Part shown: positions 1 through 7,524 of the stretch, one piece after another
How the letters are laid out: each line of letters starts with the position of its first letter
Position numbering within the stretch: the stretch's first letter is position 1
Assembly (NCBI GenBank): GCA_963825445.1
Contig: CAWGTM010000020.1
Location: 558,001-622,000 of the forward strand
Reading direction: 5' to 3'
Source of the DNA: Actinophytocola sp963825445
Lineage (GTDB): Bacteria > Actinomycetota > Actinomycetes > Mycobacteriales > Pseudonocardiaceae
DNA: 64,000 nt
Made by a program: the position numbers and the translations under genes
The notes under the pieces: model-generated
The model's database searches: none
What the model was told of the DNA's origin: nothing
The model's input: only the letters and a program-made list of their open reading frames with translations

Positions 1-39
1 CTAGCGTCTCGCCAACAGAGGTTCGGGGAGGTTCGAAGG

Positions 40-558
40 GTGACGACGATCGAGCAGGCACCGGCGCAGGGGCCCGTGCGGCTGCGGCCGCCGCGCAACC
101 AGGTGGAGCGCCGGGCGATCAGGTACTGGCTGGCGAACGAGGCGATCGGCACGGCCGTGGTGGCCGTGGTGCTGGGTGCGCTGGCGTTCTTCATCACGCC
201 GGCACGCGTGTGGCTGCTCGTGGGACTCGGCGTGGCGATGCTGTTCCTGATCCCGTACACGCTGGTCGTGCCGTTCTGGCGCTACCGCGTGCACCGGTGG
301 GAGGTCACCGACGAGGCCGTCTACACGCGCACCGGCTGGTTGTGGGAGGAGTGGCGCGTGGCACCGCTGTCGCGCGTCCAGACGGTCGACACCCAGCGCG
401 GCCCGCTGGAGCAGGCGTTCAAGCTCGCGACGGTCACCGTGACCACGGCGTCGTCCGCCGGAGCGCTGAAGATCGCGGGGCTCGACCATCAGGTGGCCGA
501 GGACCTGGTCGAACACCTCACGACGGTGGCGCAGGCCAACCAGGGCGACGCGACATGA
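40..558 (+). CDS. Membrane PH-domain protein (YdbS-like, bPH2/DUF304)
   Basis: A 172-residue membrane protein. A short cytoplasmic N-terminus is followed by two hydrophobic helices (about residues 37-56 and 60-83), then a bacterial PH domain (about 85-165) with the typical YRVHRWEVTDEAVYTRTG-type strand pattern. The GTG start lies just behind a GAAGG-like ribosome site, 39 bases from the window edge, so upstream operon partners cannot be seen. The stop overlaps the next PH-domain gene by ATGA, indicating translational coupling. YdbS and YdbT usually occur as such a pair; their biochemical role is unclear, although in Bacillus the pair has been linked to bacteriocin resistance. Family assignment is good, function is not. 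Confidence 0.85.
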   Translation: MTTIEQAPAQGPVRLRPPRNQVERRAIRYWLANEAIGTAVVAVVLGALAFFITPARVWLLVGLGVAMLFLIPYTLVVPFWRYRVHRWEVTDEAVYTRTGWLWEEWRVAPLSRVQTVDTQRGPLEQAFKLATVTVTTASSAGALKIAGLDHQVAEDLVEHLTTVAQANQGDAT

Positions 559-2078
559 CCACCGCCGAAGCGCCGCCGGTCGAGGAGTGGCGGCAACTGG
601 ACCGCAACACCGTGCCGGTCACCGCCGTGTGGATCGGCGGGATCCTCGCGGGTATCTCCGTCCCCATCCTCATCGGCGTCCTGAACAACGACGGCCCGTT
701 CGGTCTCGTGCTGGCCATCGCGATCGGCGGCATCGTGGTGGGGACCGTGGGCGCCGCGGTCATCGACTGGATGCGTTGGCGCCACACCACCTATCGCGTG
801 ACCGACGAGCGGGTGGAGGTGCGCCACGCGTGGATCCTGCACAAGCTGCGGTCGGTCCCCCGGGAACGCGTGCGCACGGTCGACCTGGCGGCCGACCCGG
901 TGCAGCGCGTCTTCGGCGTGGTCAAGGTCAAGGTGGGCACGGGGGAGCAGGCCAGCGCGACCAGCGGGCACCTCACGCTCGACCCGGTGTCGCGCGCGGA
1001 GGCCGAGAACCTGCGCAAGCTGCTGCTGCGTCACGCGGCCGGGCCCGCCTCCGATTCCGCCGAGTCTGGCCAGCCGATCGCTTCGCTGAGCTGGGCGTGG
1101 CTGCGGAACGCGCCGATCTCCGTGACCACGCCGATCCTCGGCGCCGCCGCGTTCGGCGGTGTGATGCAGGTGATGGAGTGGTTCGGCGCCGAGGGATGGC
1201 TGTTCCGGACGATTCGGTACGACCTGTTCAACGACCTGTCGATCCTGTGGCTGATCGCCGTGCTGGTGGCGGCCGGGGTGGTCGTCGGGGTGGTCGGGTC
1301 GCTCGGCCTGTGGGTGGAGATGTGGTGGAACTACCGCCTCACCCGCGAGCACGGCACGCTGCGGGTGCAGCGCGGCTTCCTCACCACCCGGTCGTTGTCG
1401 ATCGAACAGCGGCGGCTGCGGGGCGTGAACCTGTTCGAGGCGTTCGGTACCCGGTTGGCCGGTGCGGCGCGCGTCGACGTGATCGCCACGGGTATGAAGG
1501 AAGACGCGCAGAACCAGAACAACTCGACGCCCAAGACGCTGCTGCCGGCCGCTCCCCTGGAGGTGGCCCGGCGGGTGGCGGCGGACGTCCTCGGCGCCGA
1601 TCCGTTGTCCACTGTGGACATTCGGCCGCACCCTCGTGCGGCGCGCGCCCGGCTGATCCGCTGGGCGATCTACGCGGTGCTGGCGCTGGCCGGGGTGCTG
1701 GCCGTGCTGGGACTGCTGCTCACGACCGTGTTGCTGCACATCGCGTGGATCACCGCGGTGGTGCTGATGCCGATCGCGATCGCACTGGCGCTCGACGCGT
1801 ACCGCAACCTCGGGCACGGCCTGTCCGGCGACTACCTGGTGACGCGCTACGGCGCCGGCAGCAGGAACACTGTCGCGCTGGTCCGCGGCGGGGTGATCGG
1901 CTGGACGGTGCGCCGGTCGCCGTTCCAGCGCCGCGCCGGGCTGATGACGTTGTCCGCCACCACGGCGGCCAGCAAGGGCGAGTACTTCGTGCGGGACATC
2001 GGCGAGTCCGAGGGGCTGGACTTCGCGGAGGAAGCGGTCCCCGGACTGCTCACACCGTTCCTCGAACCACGGCGGTGA
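555..2078 (+). CDS. Membrane PH-domain protein (YdbT-like, multiple bPH2 domains)
   Basis: A 507-residue membrane protein, partner of the preceding YdbS-like gene through a 4-base overlap (ATGA). Paired hydrophobic helices near residues 23-75, 190-260 and 380-420 alternate with three PH-like segments: YRVTDERVEVRHAW near 85, YRLTREHGTLRVQRG near 265, and a degenerate third copy beginning YLVTRYGAGS near 430. This helix pair plus PH repeat architecture matches YdbT/DUF304 proteins. The 3' end runs 29 bases into the convergent RidA-like gene. Function is unknown beyond a presumed envelope role. Confidence 0.85.
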   Translation: MTTAEAPPVEEWRQLDRNTVPVTAVWIGGILAGISVPILIGVLNNDGPFGLVLAIAIGGIVVGTVGAAVIDWMRWRHTTYRVTDERVEVRHAWILHKLRSVPRERVRTVDLAADPVQRVFGVVKVKVGTGEQASATSGHLTLDPVSRAEAENLRKLLLRHAAGPASDSAESGQPIASLSWAWLRNAPISVTTPILGAAAFGGVMQVMEWFGAEGWLFRTIRYDLFNDLSILWLIAVLVAAGVVVGVVGSLGLWVEMWWNYRLTREHGTLRVQRGFLTTRSLSIEQRRLRGVNLFEAFGTRLAGAARVDVIATGMKEDAQNQNNSTPKTLLPAAPLEVARRVAADVLGADPLSTVDIRPHPRAARARLIRWAIYAVLALAGVLAVLGLLLTTVLLHIAWITAVVLMPIAIALALDAYRNLGHGLSGDYLVTRYGAGSRNTVALVRGGVIGWTVRRSPFQRRAGLMTLSATTAASKGEYFVRDIGESEGLDFAEEAVPGLLTPFLEPRR

Positions 2079-2454
2079 TGTCCACTTCCAGCAGGAGGCC
2101 TGGGCGGAACAGGCGGGAGACCTCGACGGTCGTGCTGGTGGGGAGCGCGTCGCCCAGGTAGGTGCGGCGGACGGCGCCGTACGCGGCCAGCTGGTCCATG
2201 TCCGCCAGGTAGCTGCGGATGTTGACCACGTCAGCGAACGTGGCGCCGCGGTCGGCCAGCAGGGCGGCGATCGCGTCGAACACGAACGTGGTCTGCGCGC
2301 TCATGTCCGCGCCCATCACCGTGCCGTCGGCGTCGAGCGCCGCCTGGCCGGACAGGATCAGCAGGCGGGTGCCGCCGAGATCGATGTCCGCGACGTTGGA
2401 GTAGGCGGCCGCCGGCGGCGGTGCGGTCGGTGGGTTGTGGAACGTGGTGGTCAT
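2050..2454 (-). CDS. RidA family protein (enamine/imine deaminase-like)
   Basis: A 134-residue single-domain protein of the RidA/YjgF/UK114 family, which hydrolyses reactive enamine/imine intermediates or serves as a related deaminase. The N-terminal strand, the RSYLADMDQLAAYG segment and the C-terminal LLLEVDITAV strand fit the trimeric RidA fold. The ATG overlaps the stop of the upstream dehydrogenase as ATGA, so the two are one operon. Pairing with an imine-reductase-like dehydrogenase suggests shared imine or enamine chemistry, which is inference. The gene ends convergently within the YdbT-like gene. Confidence 0.85.
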   Translation of the reverse strand: MTTTFHNPPTAPPPAAAYSNVADIDLGGTRLLILSGQAALDADGTVMGADMSAQTTFVFDAIAALLADRGATFADVVNIRSYLADMDQLAAYGAVRRTYLGDALPTSTTVEVSRLFRPGLLLEVDITAVVRGTV

Positions 2455-3242
2455 TTCCCTGCCTGTCGGGGGTCGGCCAGCGTGCCCAGTTCCTGGGCGC
2501 CGGCGGTGGGGAGGATCGAGCGGATCCGCGCGAGTGCGGCCTCCGCCATGGGCATGTCGGGCGCGTGTTCGGTGACCAGCGCCAGGTCCTTCTCGGCGAG
2601 CGTGACCGAGAACGCCGCGCCGGCGCCCTTGGCCCGCGTGACCAGCGCGGCGAGCGGGCCTTCCGCGAGCAATCGCTCGGCCGGCACGTCCAGCTGGTCG
2701 GCCAGTTCCCGCAGTTCGCCGAGCAACGCGAGCCCGGCGATGAGCGCGGTGTTCACCACCAGCTTCGCGGCGGCCGCCGAACCGGGGCCGCCGGTGCGCT
2801 GGACGGTGCCGAAGGCCTCGAGCACGGGCGTCACCCGGTCGACGTCGGCGTCCGTGCCGCCCGCGAACACCGTCAGCTCGCCGGCCTCGGCCTTGCCGAT
2901 GCTGCCCCCCACGGGGGCGTCCACGAGGCCGACTCCGTCCGGGATTCGCAGGTCGGCCAGCGCGCGAGGGCCGATGGTCGACATCTCGACGAGCACGGTG
3001 CCCGGCCGGAGGTCCATTTCCTTGACCACGGCGTCGACGGCGGCCGGGTCGGCCAGCATCGTGATGACGATGTCCGACCCGGCCGCCGCGGCGGCCGGAG
3101 TGTCGGCGACCCGTGCGCCGGTGATCGCCTCGGCCTTCGCCCTGGTGCGGTTCCAGACGGTCACTTCGTGCCCGGCGGCGACCAGGCGGCCTGCCATGCG
3201 GCTGCCCATCTGCCCGAGCCCGAGAAACGCGACGGCGGCCAT
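2451..3242 (-). CDS. NAD(P)-dependent dehydrogenase, 3-hydroxyisobutyrate dehydrogenase / imine reductase-like
   Basis: A 263-residue enzyme of the beta-hydroxyacid dehydrogenase superfamily. The N-terminus FLGLGQMGSRMAGRLVAAGH is the Rossmann nucleotide-binding motif; VWNRTRAK ends the second strand; VDAPVGGSIGKAEAG is the substrate-site signature; and the lysine of SAAAAKLVVN is the expected catalytic residue. It is somewhat shorter than classical HIBADH (about 290). It is first in a two-gene operon with the RidA-like protein and divergent from a LysR regulator, which probably controls it. The substrate cannot be told from sequence. Confidence 0.85.
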   Translation of the reverse strand: MAAVAFLGLGQMGSRMAGRLVAAGHEVTVWNRTRAKAEAITGARVADTPAAAAAGSDIVITMLADPAAVDAVVKEMDLRPGTVLVEMSTIGPRALADLRIPDGVGLVDAPVGGSIGKAEAGELTVFAGGTDADVDRVTPVLEAFGTVQRTGGPGSAAAAKLVVNTALIAGLALLGELRELADQLDVPAERLLAEGPLAALVTRAKGAGAAFSVTLAEKDLALVTEHAPDMPMAEAALARIRSILPTAGAQELGTLADPRQAGK

Positions 3243-3288
3243 GCGACTCCTTCTGTGTGGTGCTGTCGACCGTAGGGACTCCGAAGGT

Positions 3289-3312
3289 ATGCGACAAGCG
3301 AAGGTTTCGCAT
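3289..3312. promoter_or_regulatory. Candidate LysR operator in the divergent intergenic region
   Basis: The 90-base gap between the dehydrogenase and the LysR gene holds nested inverted repeats: ATGCGA (3289-3294) with TCGCAT (3307-3312), and inside it GCGAA (3298-3302) with TTCGC (3306-3310). LysR regulators typically bind interrupted dyads in such divergent gaps. The site lies about 20-45 bases from both start codons. The assignment is inference from symmetry and position. Confidence 0.55.
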
Positions 3313-3332
3313 GTGACATATGCTCGTTGCTC

Positions 3333-4235
3333 ATGGATGTGGCGAGGCTGGCGGTGTTCCGTGAGGTGGCGCTGCGCGGCTCGTTCACGGCGGCCGCGGC
3401 GTCGTTGCGCTACACGCAGTCCGCCGTGTCCCGGCAGATCGCCGCTCTGGAGGACGACGTGTCGGCCGTGTTGTTCGACCGCCTGGCCCGCGGCGTCCGG
3501 CTGACCGACGAGGGCCGCTGCCTGCTGTCCCACGCGGAGGCGGTGCTCGACCGGCTGGACGCGGCTCGCGCGGACCTGGCGGCTTTGCGTCAGGTGGATA
3601 CGGGGAGGCTGCGGATCGGCGCGTTCTCCACGGCCGAGGCGGTCCTGGTGCCACGCGCGATGGCGGCGTTCCGGTCGGCGCATCCCCGGGTGGAGCTGTC
3701 ACTGTCCGACGGACTGTCGGCCACGCACGCGGCGCGTCTGATCGCTGGGGACCTGGACGTGGCGGTGCTGGCGGGCGCTCCGGCTGGGGACCTGGTGTGT
3801 CACCACCTGCTGGACGACCCGCTGCTGGTGGCGCTGCCGGTGGACCACCGCCTGGCGGCGCGACGGACGCTGCGGCTGACCGAACTGGCGGCGGAGAGCT
3901 GGATCGCGGGGTCGACCACCGTGGAGGACACGCTGATCGGGGCCTGTCTGCGGTCGGGCTTCCGTCCGTCCGTGCGGTACGTGGTGCAGGAGTGGACGGC
4001 GAAGCAGGGCCTGGTGGCGGCCGGTCTGGGCATCACTCTGGTCCCCGGCCTGGCGGCAGGCGCGCTGCGACCGGACATTCTGGTGAAGCGTTTGCGCGCA
4101 GAAGAAACGACGTCGCGCCCGATCCACGCGGCGACACGGCCGGGCCCGTCGCCGGCCGCCGCGCGTTTCATCGAGTTCCTGACGTCGGGCGCCGCGCGAC
4201 TACGCACCGAACTGACGGACATCATGGCCCGCTGA
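3333..4235 (+). CDS. LysR-family transcriptional regulator
   Basis: A 300-residue LysR-type regulator. The winged helix-turn-helix is residues 1-60 (LAVFREVALRGSFTAAAASL, then YTQSAVSRQIAALE), followed by a linker helix and a periplasmic-binding-like effector domain from about residue 90. ATG at 3333 puts the HTH at the usual distance from the N-terminus; a TTG six bases upstream is less likely. It is divergent from the dehydrogenase-RidA operon, with an inverted repeat between them, so it probably regulates that operon and itself. The effector is unknown. Confidence 0.9.
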   Translation: MDVARLAVFREVALRGSFTAAAASLRYTQSAVSRQIAALEDDVSAVLFDRLARGVRLTDEGRCLLSHAEAVLDRLDAARADLAALRQVDTGRLRIGAFSTAEAVLVPRAMAAFRSAHPRVELSLSDGLSATHAARLIAGDLDVAVLAGAPAGDLVCHHLLDDPLLVALPVDHRLAARRTLRLTELAAESWIAGSTTVEDTLIGACLRSGFRPSVRYVVQEWTAKQGLVAAGLGITLVPGLAAGALRPDILVKRLRAEETTSRPIHAATRPGPSPAAARFIEFLTSGAARLRTELTDIMAR

Positions 4236-4262
4236 GCGCCTCCGTCGCTTGCCCGCTCAGAA

Positions 4263-4320
4263 TTGTCGGTGCTCACCACTAGGATTGAATCCGGGGGTCC
4301 CTGGACCGTTTTTGTCGGTG
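4263..4320 (+). repeat. 58-bp intergenic repeat, copy A (TTGTCGGTG direct repeats)
   Basis: Two direct copies of TTGTCGGTG start exactly 49 bases apart (4263 and 4312). Between them lie TAGGATTGAATCC and a GC palindrome (GGTCC-CT-GGACC). The same arrangement recurs inverted at 17285-17342, 20632-20689 and 62073-62130. Similarity with the 17 kb copy continues to about 4355 (TTTGCCAGCGGG). This copy lies between the convergent LysR and DUF899 genes. No protein is encoded. Confidence 0.8.
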
Positions 4321-4372
4321 CAGTGCGCTACTTTGCCAGCGGGTCCCTGCGCTGACCCGGTCGCGGACCAGA

Positions 4373-5026
4373 TCAGTACTCGTCCCGAAGGTGCATCCAC
4401 TCCATGGTCGGAGTCTGCGGCCAACCGGTCGGCGAGTCCTCCCACTTCTCCTGCCGCCCATACGGAGTGAGATCAAGCAGGTTGAGGTCCAACCGCAACC
4501 GGTCCACGCCGCGCCCGTTCGTGTAGTACGAACGGAAAACCTCATCACCGTCGCGCAGCAGCACGCTCAGCCCGAAGCCCTCGCCAAGGGAAAGATCGTC
4601 GTGAAAGTCGTTGCCGTACGAGGAAAACCACGGCACCGTCCAGCCGAACCGCCGCCGTACCACCGAGATCTCCTCCTGCGGCGCGGGCGCCATCAGGATG
4701 AGAGAGGTGTCGCGGGCGTTGAGATGGGCCTGATCGCCGATGTTGTCGGTGAACGACGCGCAGCCGTCGCAGATCCAGTCCTGCCCCGGCGACATCATGA
4801 AGTGGTAGATCACCAGCTGCCGACGGCCGTCGAACAGGTCGGTCAGCCCGACCGTGCGGCCGTCCGGCGCCGTGAACGAGTAGTCGGTGCGGAGCTGCAC
4901 CATGGGCAACCGCCGTCGCTCCGCGGCCAGCGCGTCGAGCGCCCTCGTGTGCTCCTTCTCCTTGACCAGCAGGGCGTCGCGCTCCGTCTTCCACTGCTCG
5001 GCGGACACGACCCGTGGGCGGGGCAT
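4373..5026 (-). CDS. DUF899 family thioredoxin-like protein
   Basis: A 217-residue DUF899 protein (thioredoxin-like fold, uncharacterised). It starts MPRPRVVSAEQW and shows LVIYHFMMSPGQDWICDGC, the conserved block around the paired cysteines, and MEWMHLRDEY at the C-terminus. ATG at 5026 sits behind a good GGAAGGAG site, so the longer reading from 5053 is not preferred. It is divergent from an HxlR regulator with a palindrome in the gap, suggesting redox- or electrophile-linked control. Enzymatic function is not established for the family. Confidence 0.85.
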   Translation of the reverse strand: MPRPRVVSAEQWKTERDALLVKEKEHTRALDALAAERRRLPMVQLRTDYSFTAPDGRTVGLTDLFDGRRQLVIYHFMMSPGQDWICDGCASFTDNIGDQAHLNARDTSLILMAPAPQEEISVVRRRFGWTVPWFSSYGNDFHDDLSLGEGFGLSVLLRDGDEVFRSYYTNGRGVDRLRLDLNLLDLTPYGRQEKWEDSPTGWPQTPTMEWMHLRDEY

Positions 5027-5065
5027 GAGTGCTCCTTCCTCCGAAAAGCTCACGATAGCAAACTT

Positions 5066-5082
5066 AGTTCCTTAAGGGAACT
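5066..5082. promoter_or_regulatory. Candidate HxlR operator
   Basis: AGTTCC (5066-5071), spacer TTAAG, GGAACT (5077-5082): a 6-base inverted repeat around a CTTAAG core. It is in an unusually A/T-rich patch of the 76-base gap between the DUF899 and HxlR genes. HxlR/MarR-type dimers bind such dyads. The position would let one site repress both promoters. Assignment by symmetry and context only. Confidence 0.6.
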
Positions 5083-5102
5083 CACTCAGGTAGGATGGGA
5101 GA

Positions 5103-5561
5103 ATGCAGCGCACCCGGTTCAGCGAGATGGCGTGCTCGATCGCCCGCACGCTGGACGTCATCGGCGAGCCGTGGTCACCGTTGATCCTGCGGGACATCTA
5201 CGTGGGCATGACCCGGTTCGCACAGATCCAGAACGACCTCGGGATTTCGCGCAAGGTGTTGACCGAGCGCCTGAACTGGCTGGTCGACAACGGTGTGCTG
5301 GAACGCCGCGAGTACTCCCACCGCCCGCCCCGCCACGACTACGTGCTCACCGCCAAGGGCACGGAGCTGTGCGACCTGCTGCTGGTGATGGTCCGGTGGG
5401 GCGACCGCTGGACGGCGGGCGAGGCCGGCCCGCCCGTGTTGTACCGCCACCACGCCTGCGGTGAGATCAGCCACGTCGAGCTGCGCTGTTCGGTGTGCGC
5501 CCAACCCATGCGCGCCACCGACATCGACGTCCTGCCGGGGCCGGGCTCGCCCCCGGAGTGA
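5103..5561 (+). CDS. HxlR-family transcriptional regulator
   Basis: A 152-residue HxlR-type winged-helix regulator. The N-terminal MACSIARTLDVIGEPWSPLILRDI block (broken here to keep it short: CSIARTLDVIGEPWSPLI, then LRDI), GISRKVLTERLNWLV recognition helix and ERREYSHRPPRHDYVLT wing are the family signature. Several cysteines are present: one near residue 11, and a C-terminal CSVCAQP plus HHACGE cluster that could bind metal or sense redox state. It is divergent from DUF899 with a palindrome between. It probably autoregulates and represses DUF899. Confidence 0.9.
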   Translation: MQRTRFSEMACSIARTLDVIGEPWSPLILRDIYVGMTRFAQIQNDLGISRKVLTERLNWLVDNGVLERREYSHRPPRHDYVLTAKGTELCDLLLVMVRWGDRWTAGEAGPPVLYRHHACGEISHVELRCSVCAQPMRATDIDVLPGPGSPPE

Positions 5562-5565
5562 CGAG

Positions 5566-5970
5566 CTACCGCGCGCGTTCCATGTACGTCTCGTCCGGCT
5601 CGCGGAAACCGAACTGCCGGTACAGCCCGTGGGCGTCCGCCGTGTGCAGCATCCACCGGAACGCCGCGCCCGGGCCGTCGTCGATCATGGCCTTCACCAG
5701 GGCCTTCGCGACCCCCTGCCCGCGCGCCGAGGACACCACGAACACGTCCGCCAGGTACGCGAGCCCCACCCCGTCGGACACCGCACGAGCGAAGCCGACC
5801 ATCGCGCCGTCGGACACCCGGTACGCGGCCACCACCCGCCATGCCCCCGTCAGCTGCCGCTCCACCTGCGCCCGGTCGCGCCACTGCCCCCAGTAGGCCT
5901 CCTTGGACATGAACTCCCACAGGACGTCCACGTCCACCCTGGCCACGCTGTCGTCGATCTCGAAATCCAC
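5566..5970 (-). CDS. GNAT-family N-acetyltransferase
   Basis: A 134-residue GNAT enzyme using acetyl-CoA. The start is a GTG at 5970 (reads VDFEIDDSVARVDV), because the conserved N-terminal strand and the WEFMSKEAYWGQWR helix are needed for the fold. The pyrophosphate-binding loop is the V-SSARGQGVAKALV segment, followed by the LYRQFGFREPDETYMER C-terminal block typical of this subgroup. It ends 4 bases from the convergent HxlR gene. The acceptor substrate is unknown. Confidence 0.85.
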   Translation of the reverse strand: MDFEIDDSVARVDVDVLWEFMSKEAYWGQWRDRAQVERQLTGAWRVVAAYRVSDGAMVGFARAVSDGVGLAYLADVFVVSSARGQGVAKALVKAMIDDGPGAAFRWMLHTADAHGLYRQFGFREPDETYMERAR

Positions 5971-6034
5971 CCGGCCAATGTAGCTGTCGCGTTTGTGCAA
6001 GAGCCGCGAGCCGGCGGGGCCTACGGTCAGGGGC

Positions 6035-6622
6035 ATGGAAACCCACGAGATGTTGGCGGTGGCGGGGACCGCCGCGGTCCAGGTCGTCCGCGGCGTGACG
6101 CCCGACCAGCTCGACGCACCGACGCCGTGCCCCGACTGGAACGTCCGCACCCTGGTCAACCACCTGATCCTGTGGTCGGCGTACCGCTCGGAGACCGCCG
6201 CGCGCAAGCAGCCGGCCGACGAGACCCACACCGAGGACACCGACTTCACGACCGGCGACTGGGCCGGGACGTTCGCCACCCAGCTCGACCGGGCGATCGC
6301 CGCCTGGGCCGAACCCGGCGCCACCGACGGCGACACCGGCCTCGCCGGCGGCACGATGCCCGCCTCGGTGATCGCCGCCATGATGCTCGGCGAGCTGGTG
6401 GTGCACGGGTGGGACCTGGCCAGCGCCACCGGGCAGGAACTGGCCGTCGACCCCGAGGTGCTCGCCGCCGTGCAGGCGTTCGGCGTCACCATGGGACCCA
6501 TGGGACGCCAGATGGGCGCGTTCGGCGACGAGGTGTCAGTGCCCGAGTCCGCGCCGCCGCTGGACCGCGCCCTCGGCGCTCTCGGCCGCGACCCCGGCTG
6601 GTCGGCGTCACTCGCGAAGTGA
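6035..6622 (+). CDS. TIGR03086 family metal-binding protein (DinB/maleylpyruvate isomerase-like)
   Basis: A 195-residue four-helix-bundle protein of the TIGR03086/mycothiol-dependent maleylpyruvate isomerase N-domain superfamily. The N-terminal helix, the CPDWNVRTLVNHLI segment (first metal-ligand His) and the GELVVHGWDLASATGQ block (second His) are characteristic. ATG at 6035 is preferred over an upstream TTG because it begins the conserved METHEM helix. It overlaps the end of the convergent erm gene by 15 bases. Activity is unproven; mycothiol-linked chemistry is possible for this superfamily. Confidence 0.85.
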   Translation: METHEMLAVAGTAAVQVVRGVTPDQLDAPTPCPDWNVRTLVNHLILWSAYRSETAARKQPADETHTEDTDFTTGDWAGTFATQLDRAIAAWAEPGATDGDTGLAGGTMPASVIAAMMLGELVVHGWDLASATGQELAVDPEVLAAVQAFGVTMGPMGRQMGAFGDEVSVPESAPPLDRALGALGRDPGWSASLAK

Positions 6623-7342
6623 CCGCGGCAGCGGCGGCGCGCTGACCGACGGCTCCCGGGCGAGCGCGGTGGCCAACGCCAGCCACCGTCCACTGTGGAG
6701 TCGAAGCAGCCGCGTCGCCATCCGGTAGGACACCAGGCTTTCGATGCCCGGCCGCCCCTCGACCGCACCCAGCAGCGTCCACAGGAGGGCGAGCGTCCGG
6801 GTGTCCACGGGAGACACCCGGCGGATCGACAGGTGTGCGGCGTCCACCGACGGCGCCGGGCGGAAACACCCGGCCGGGACGCGGCGCACCAGTCGCAGGT
6901 CGAACCGCGCCGCCCACCAGGCCTGCTCCCGACTCCGCGGCCGGGCGGTCAGCCGTTTGGCCAGTCCCCACTCGACCACCAGGTCGGCGCGGGCGAGCCG
7001 GCCGGGCGCCGGCGTGAGCAGGCGGCGCAGCAACGGGGTGGACACTCCGAACGGGACGTTCGCCACGACCGCGAAGTCGCGGCGTGGCAACCGGACCCGC
7101 CGCAGATCGTCGTGCACCACGCGCACCTGCGGCCGGTCGGCGAACCGGCGCCGCAGTGCCTCGACGAATCTCTCTTCGCGTTCGACGGCCAGCACCCGGG
7201 AGCCGGTGCGGGACAACGGTTCGGTGATGGCGCCGGGTCCGGCACCGAAGTCGATCACGAGGTCGCCGGCGCCGACACCGGACGAGCGGATCAGGCGGTC
7301 GATCGCAGGGCGCGACGACAGAAAATGGACACCAGAAGACAT
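6608..7342 (-). CDS. erm: Erm-type 23S rRNA adenine N6-methyltransferase
   Basis: A 244-residue SAM-dependent rRNA methyltransferase. Motif I DFGAGPGAIT is at 31-40, the acidic AVEREERF strand near 52-59, and NVPFGVST at 95-102. The Phe in NxPFxxST fits actinomycete Erm proteins, which methylate the 23S adenine blocking macrolide-lincosamide-streptogramin binding; KsgA/RsmA normally has NLPY. The ATG has GGAGC eight bases upstream. About 160 bases of leader carry a 13-codon peptide with an Arg-Leu-Arg motif and an inverted repeat, as in inducible erm genes. The resistance spectrum is inferred, not shown. Confidence 0.85.
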   Translation of the reverse strand: MSSGVHFLSSRPAIDRLIRSSGVGAGDLVIDFGAGPGAITEPLSRTGSRVLAVEREERFVEALRRRFADRPQVRVVHDDLRRVRLPRRDFAVVANVPFGVSTPLLRRLLTPAPGRLARADLVVEWGLAKRLTARPRSREQAWWAARFDLRLVRRVPAGCFRPAPSVDAAHLSIRRVSPVDTRTLALLWTLLGAVEGRPGIESLVSYRMATRLLRLHSGRWLALATALAREPSVSAPPLPRSLRE

Positions 7343-7386
7343 GGGAAAGCTGCTCCAGCACGAGGAACGAACAAGGGGTGCGTGGA

Positions 7387-7434
7387 GACAGCGACAGCGG
7401 TCGCCAGGAGGAGCTGAGTTACACCGTCGCTGTC
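7387..7434 (-). promoter_or_regulatory. Candidate attenuator hairpin in the erm leader
   Basis: GACAGCGAC (7387-7395) and GTCGCTGTC (7426-7434) form a perfect 9-base inverted repeat between the leader peptide stop codon and the erm start. On the transcript the first arm begins just at the leader stop. The loop holds CAGCTCCTCC, whose GCTCC is complementary to the erm ribosome site GGAGC (7352-7356). This is the geometry of a translational attenuator, but the exact alternative folds were not calculated. Confidence 0.6.
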
Positions 7435-7474
7435 AGCGGCGGCGCAGCCTTGTCGAAGCGGCGTACATTCCCAT
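7433..7474 (-). CDS. erm leader peptide (13 residues, RLR motif)
   Basis: Reading toward erm, ATG at 7474 opens a 13-codon frame, MGMYAASTRLRRR, ending TGA at 7433-7435, about 90 bases before the erm start. Arg-Leu-Arg fits the +X+ motif (RLR) at which macrolide-bound ribosomes stall in ErmD- and ErmX-type leaders. The stop abuts the first arm of the attenuator repeat. A weak GGA lies 4-6 bases upstream of the ATG; transcription could also start close to it. Too short to judge by codon bias, so this rests on motif and location. Confidence 0.7.
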   Translation of the reverse strand: MGMYAASTRLRRR

Positions 7475-7524
7475 GTGATCCACGCTAAGCGCCCGGGCAA
7501 CCGAATTTGTGCCACCCTGGCCGC

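Noticed and set aside
2421..3504. Plus-strand frames over the dehydrogenase gene
   Set aside because: Low-complexity antisense frames; the minus-strand Rossmann protein is unambiguous.
6608..7342. KsgA/RsmA 16S rRNA dimethyltransferase
   Set aside because: NVPFGVST and the drug-leader-like upstream region fit Erm; KsgA usually has NLPY and lacks such a leader.
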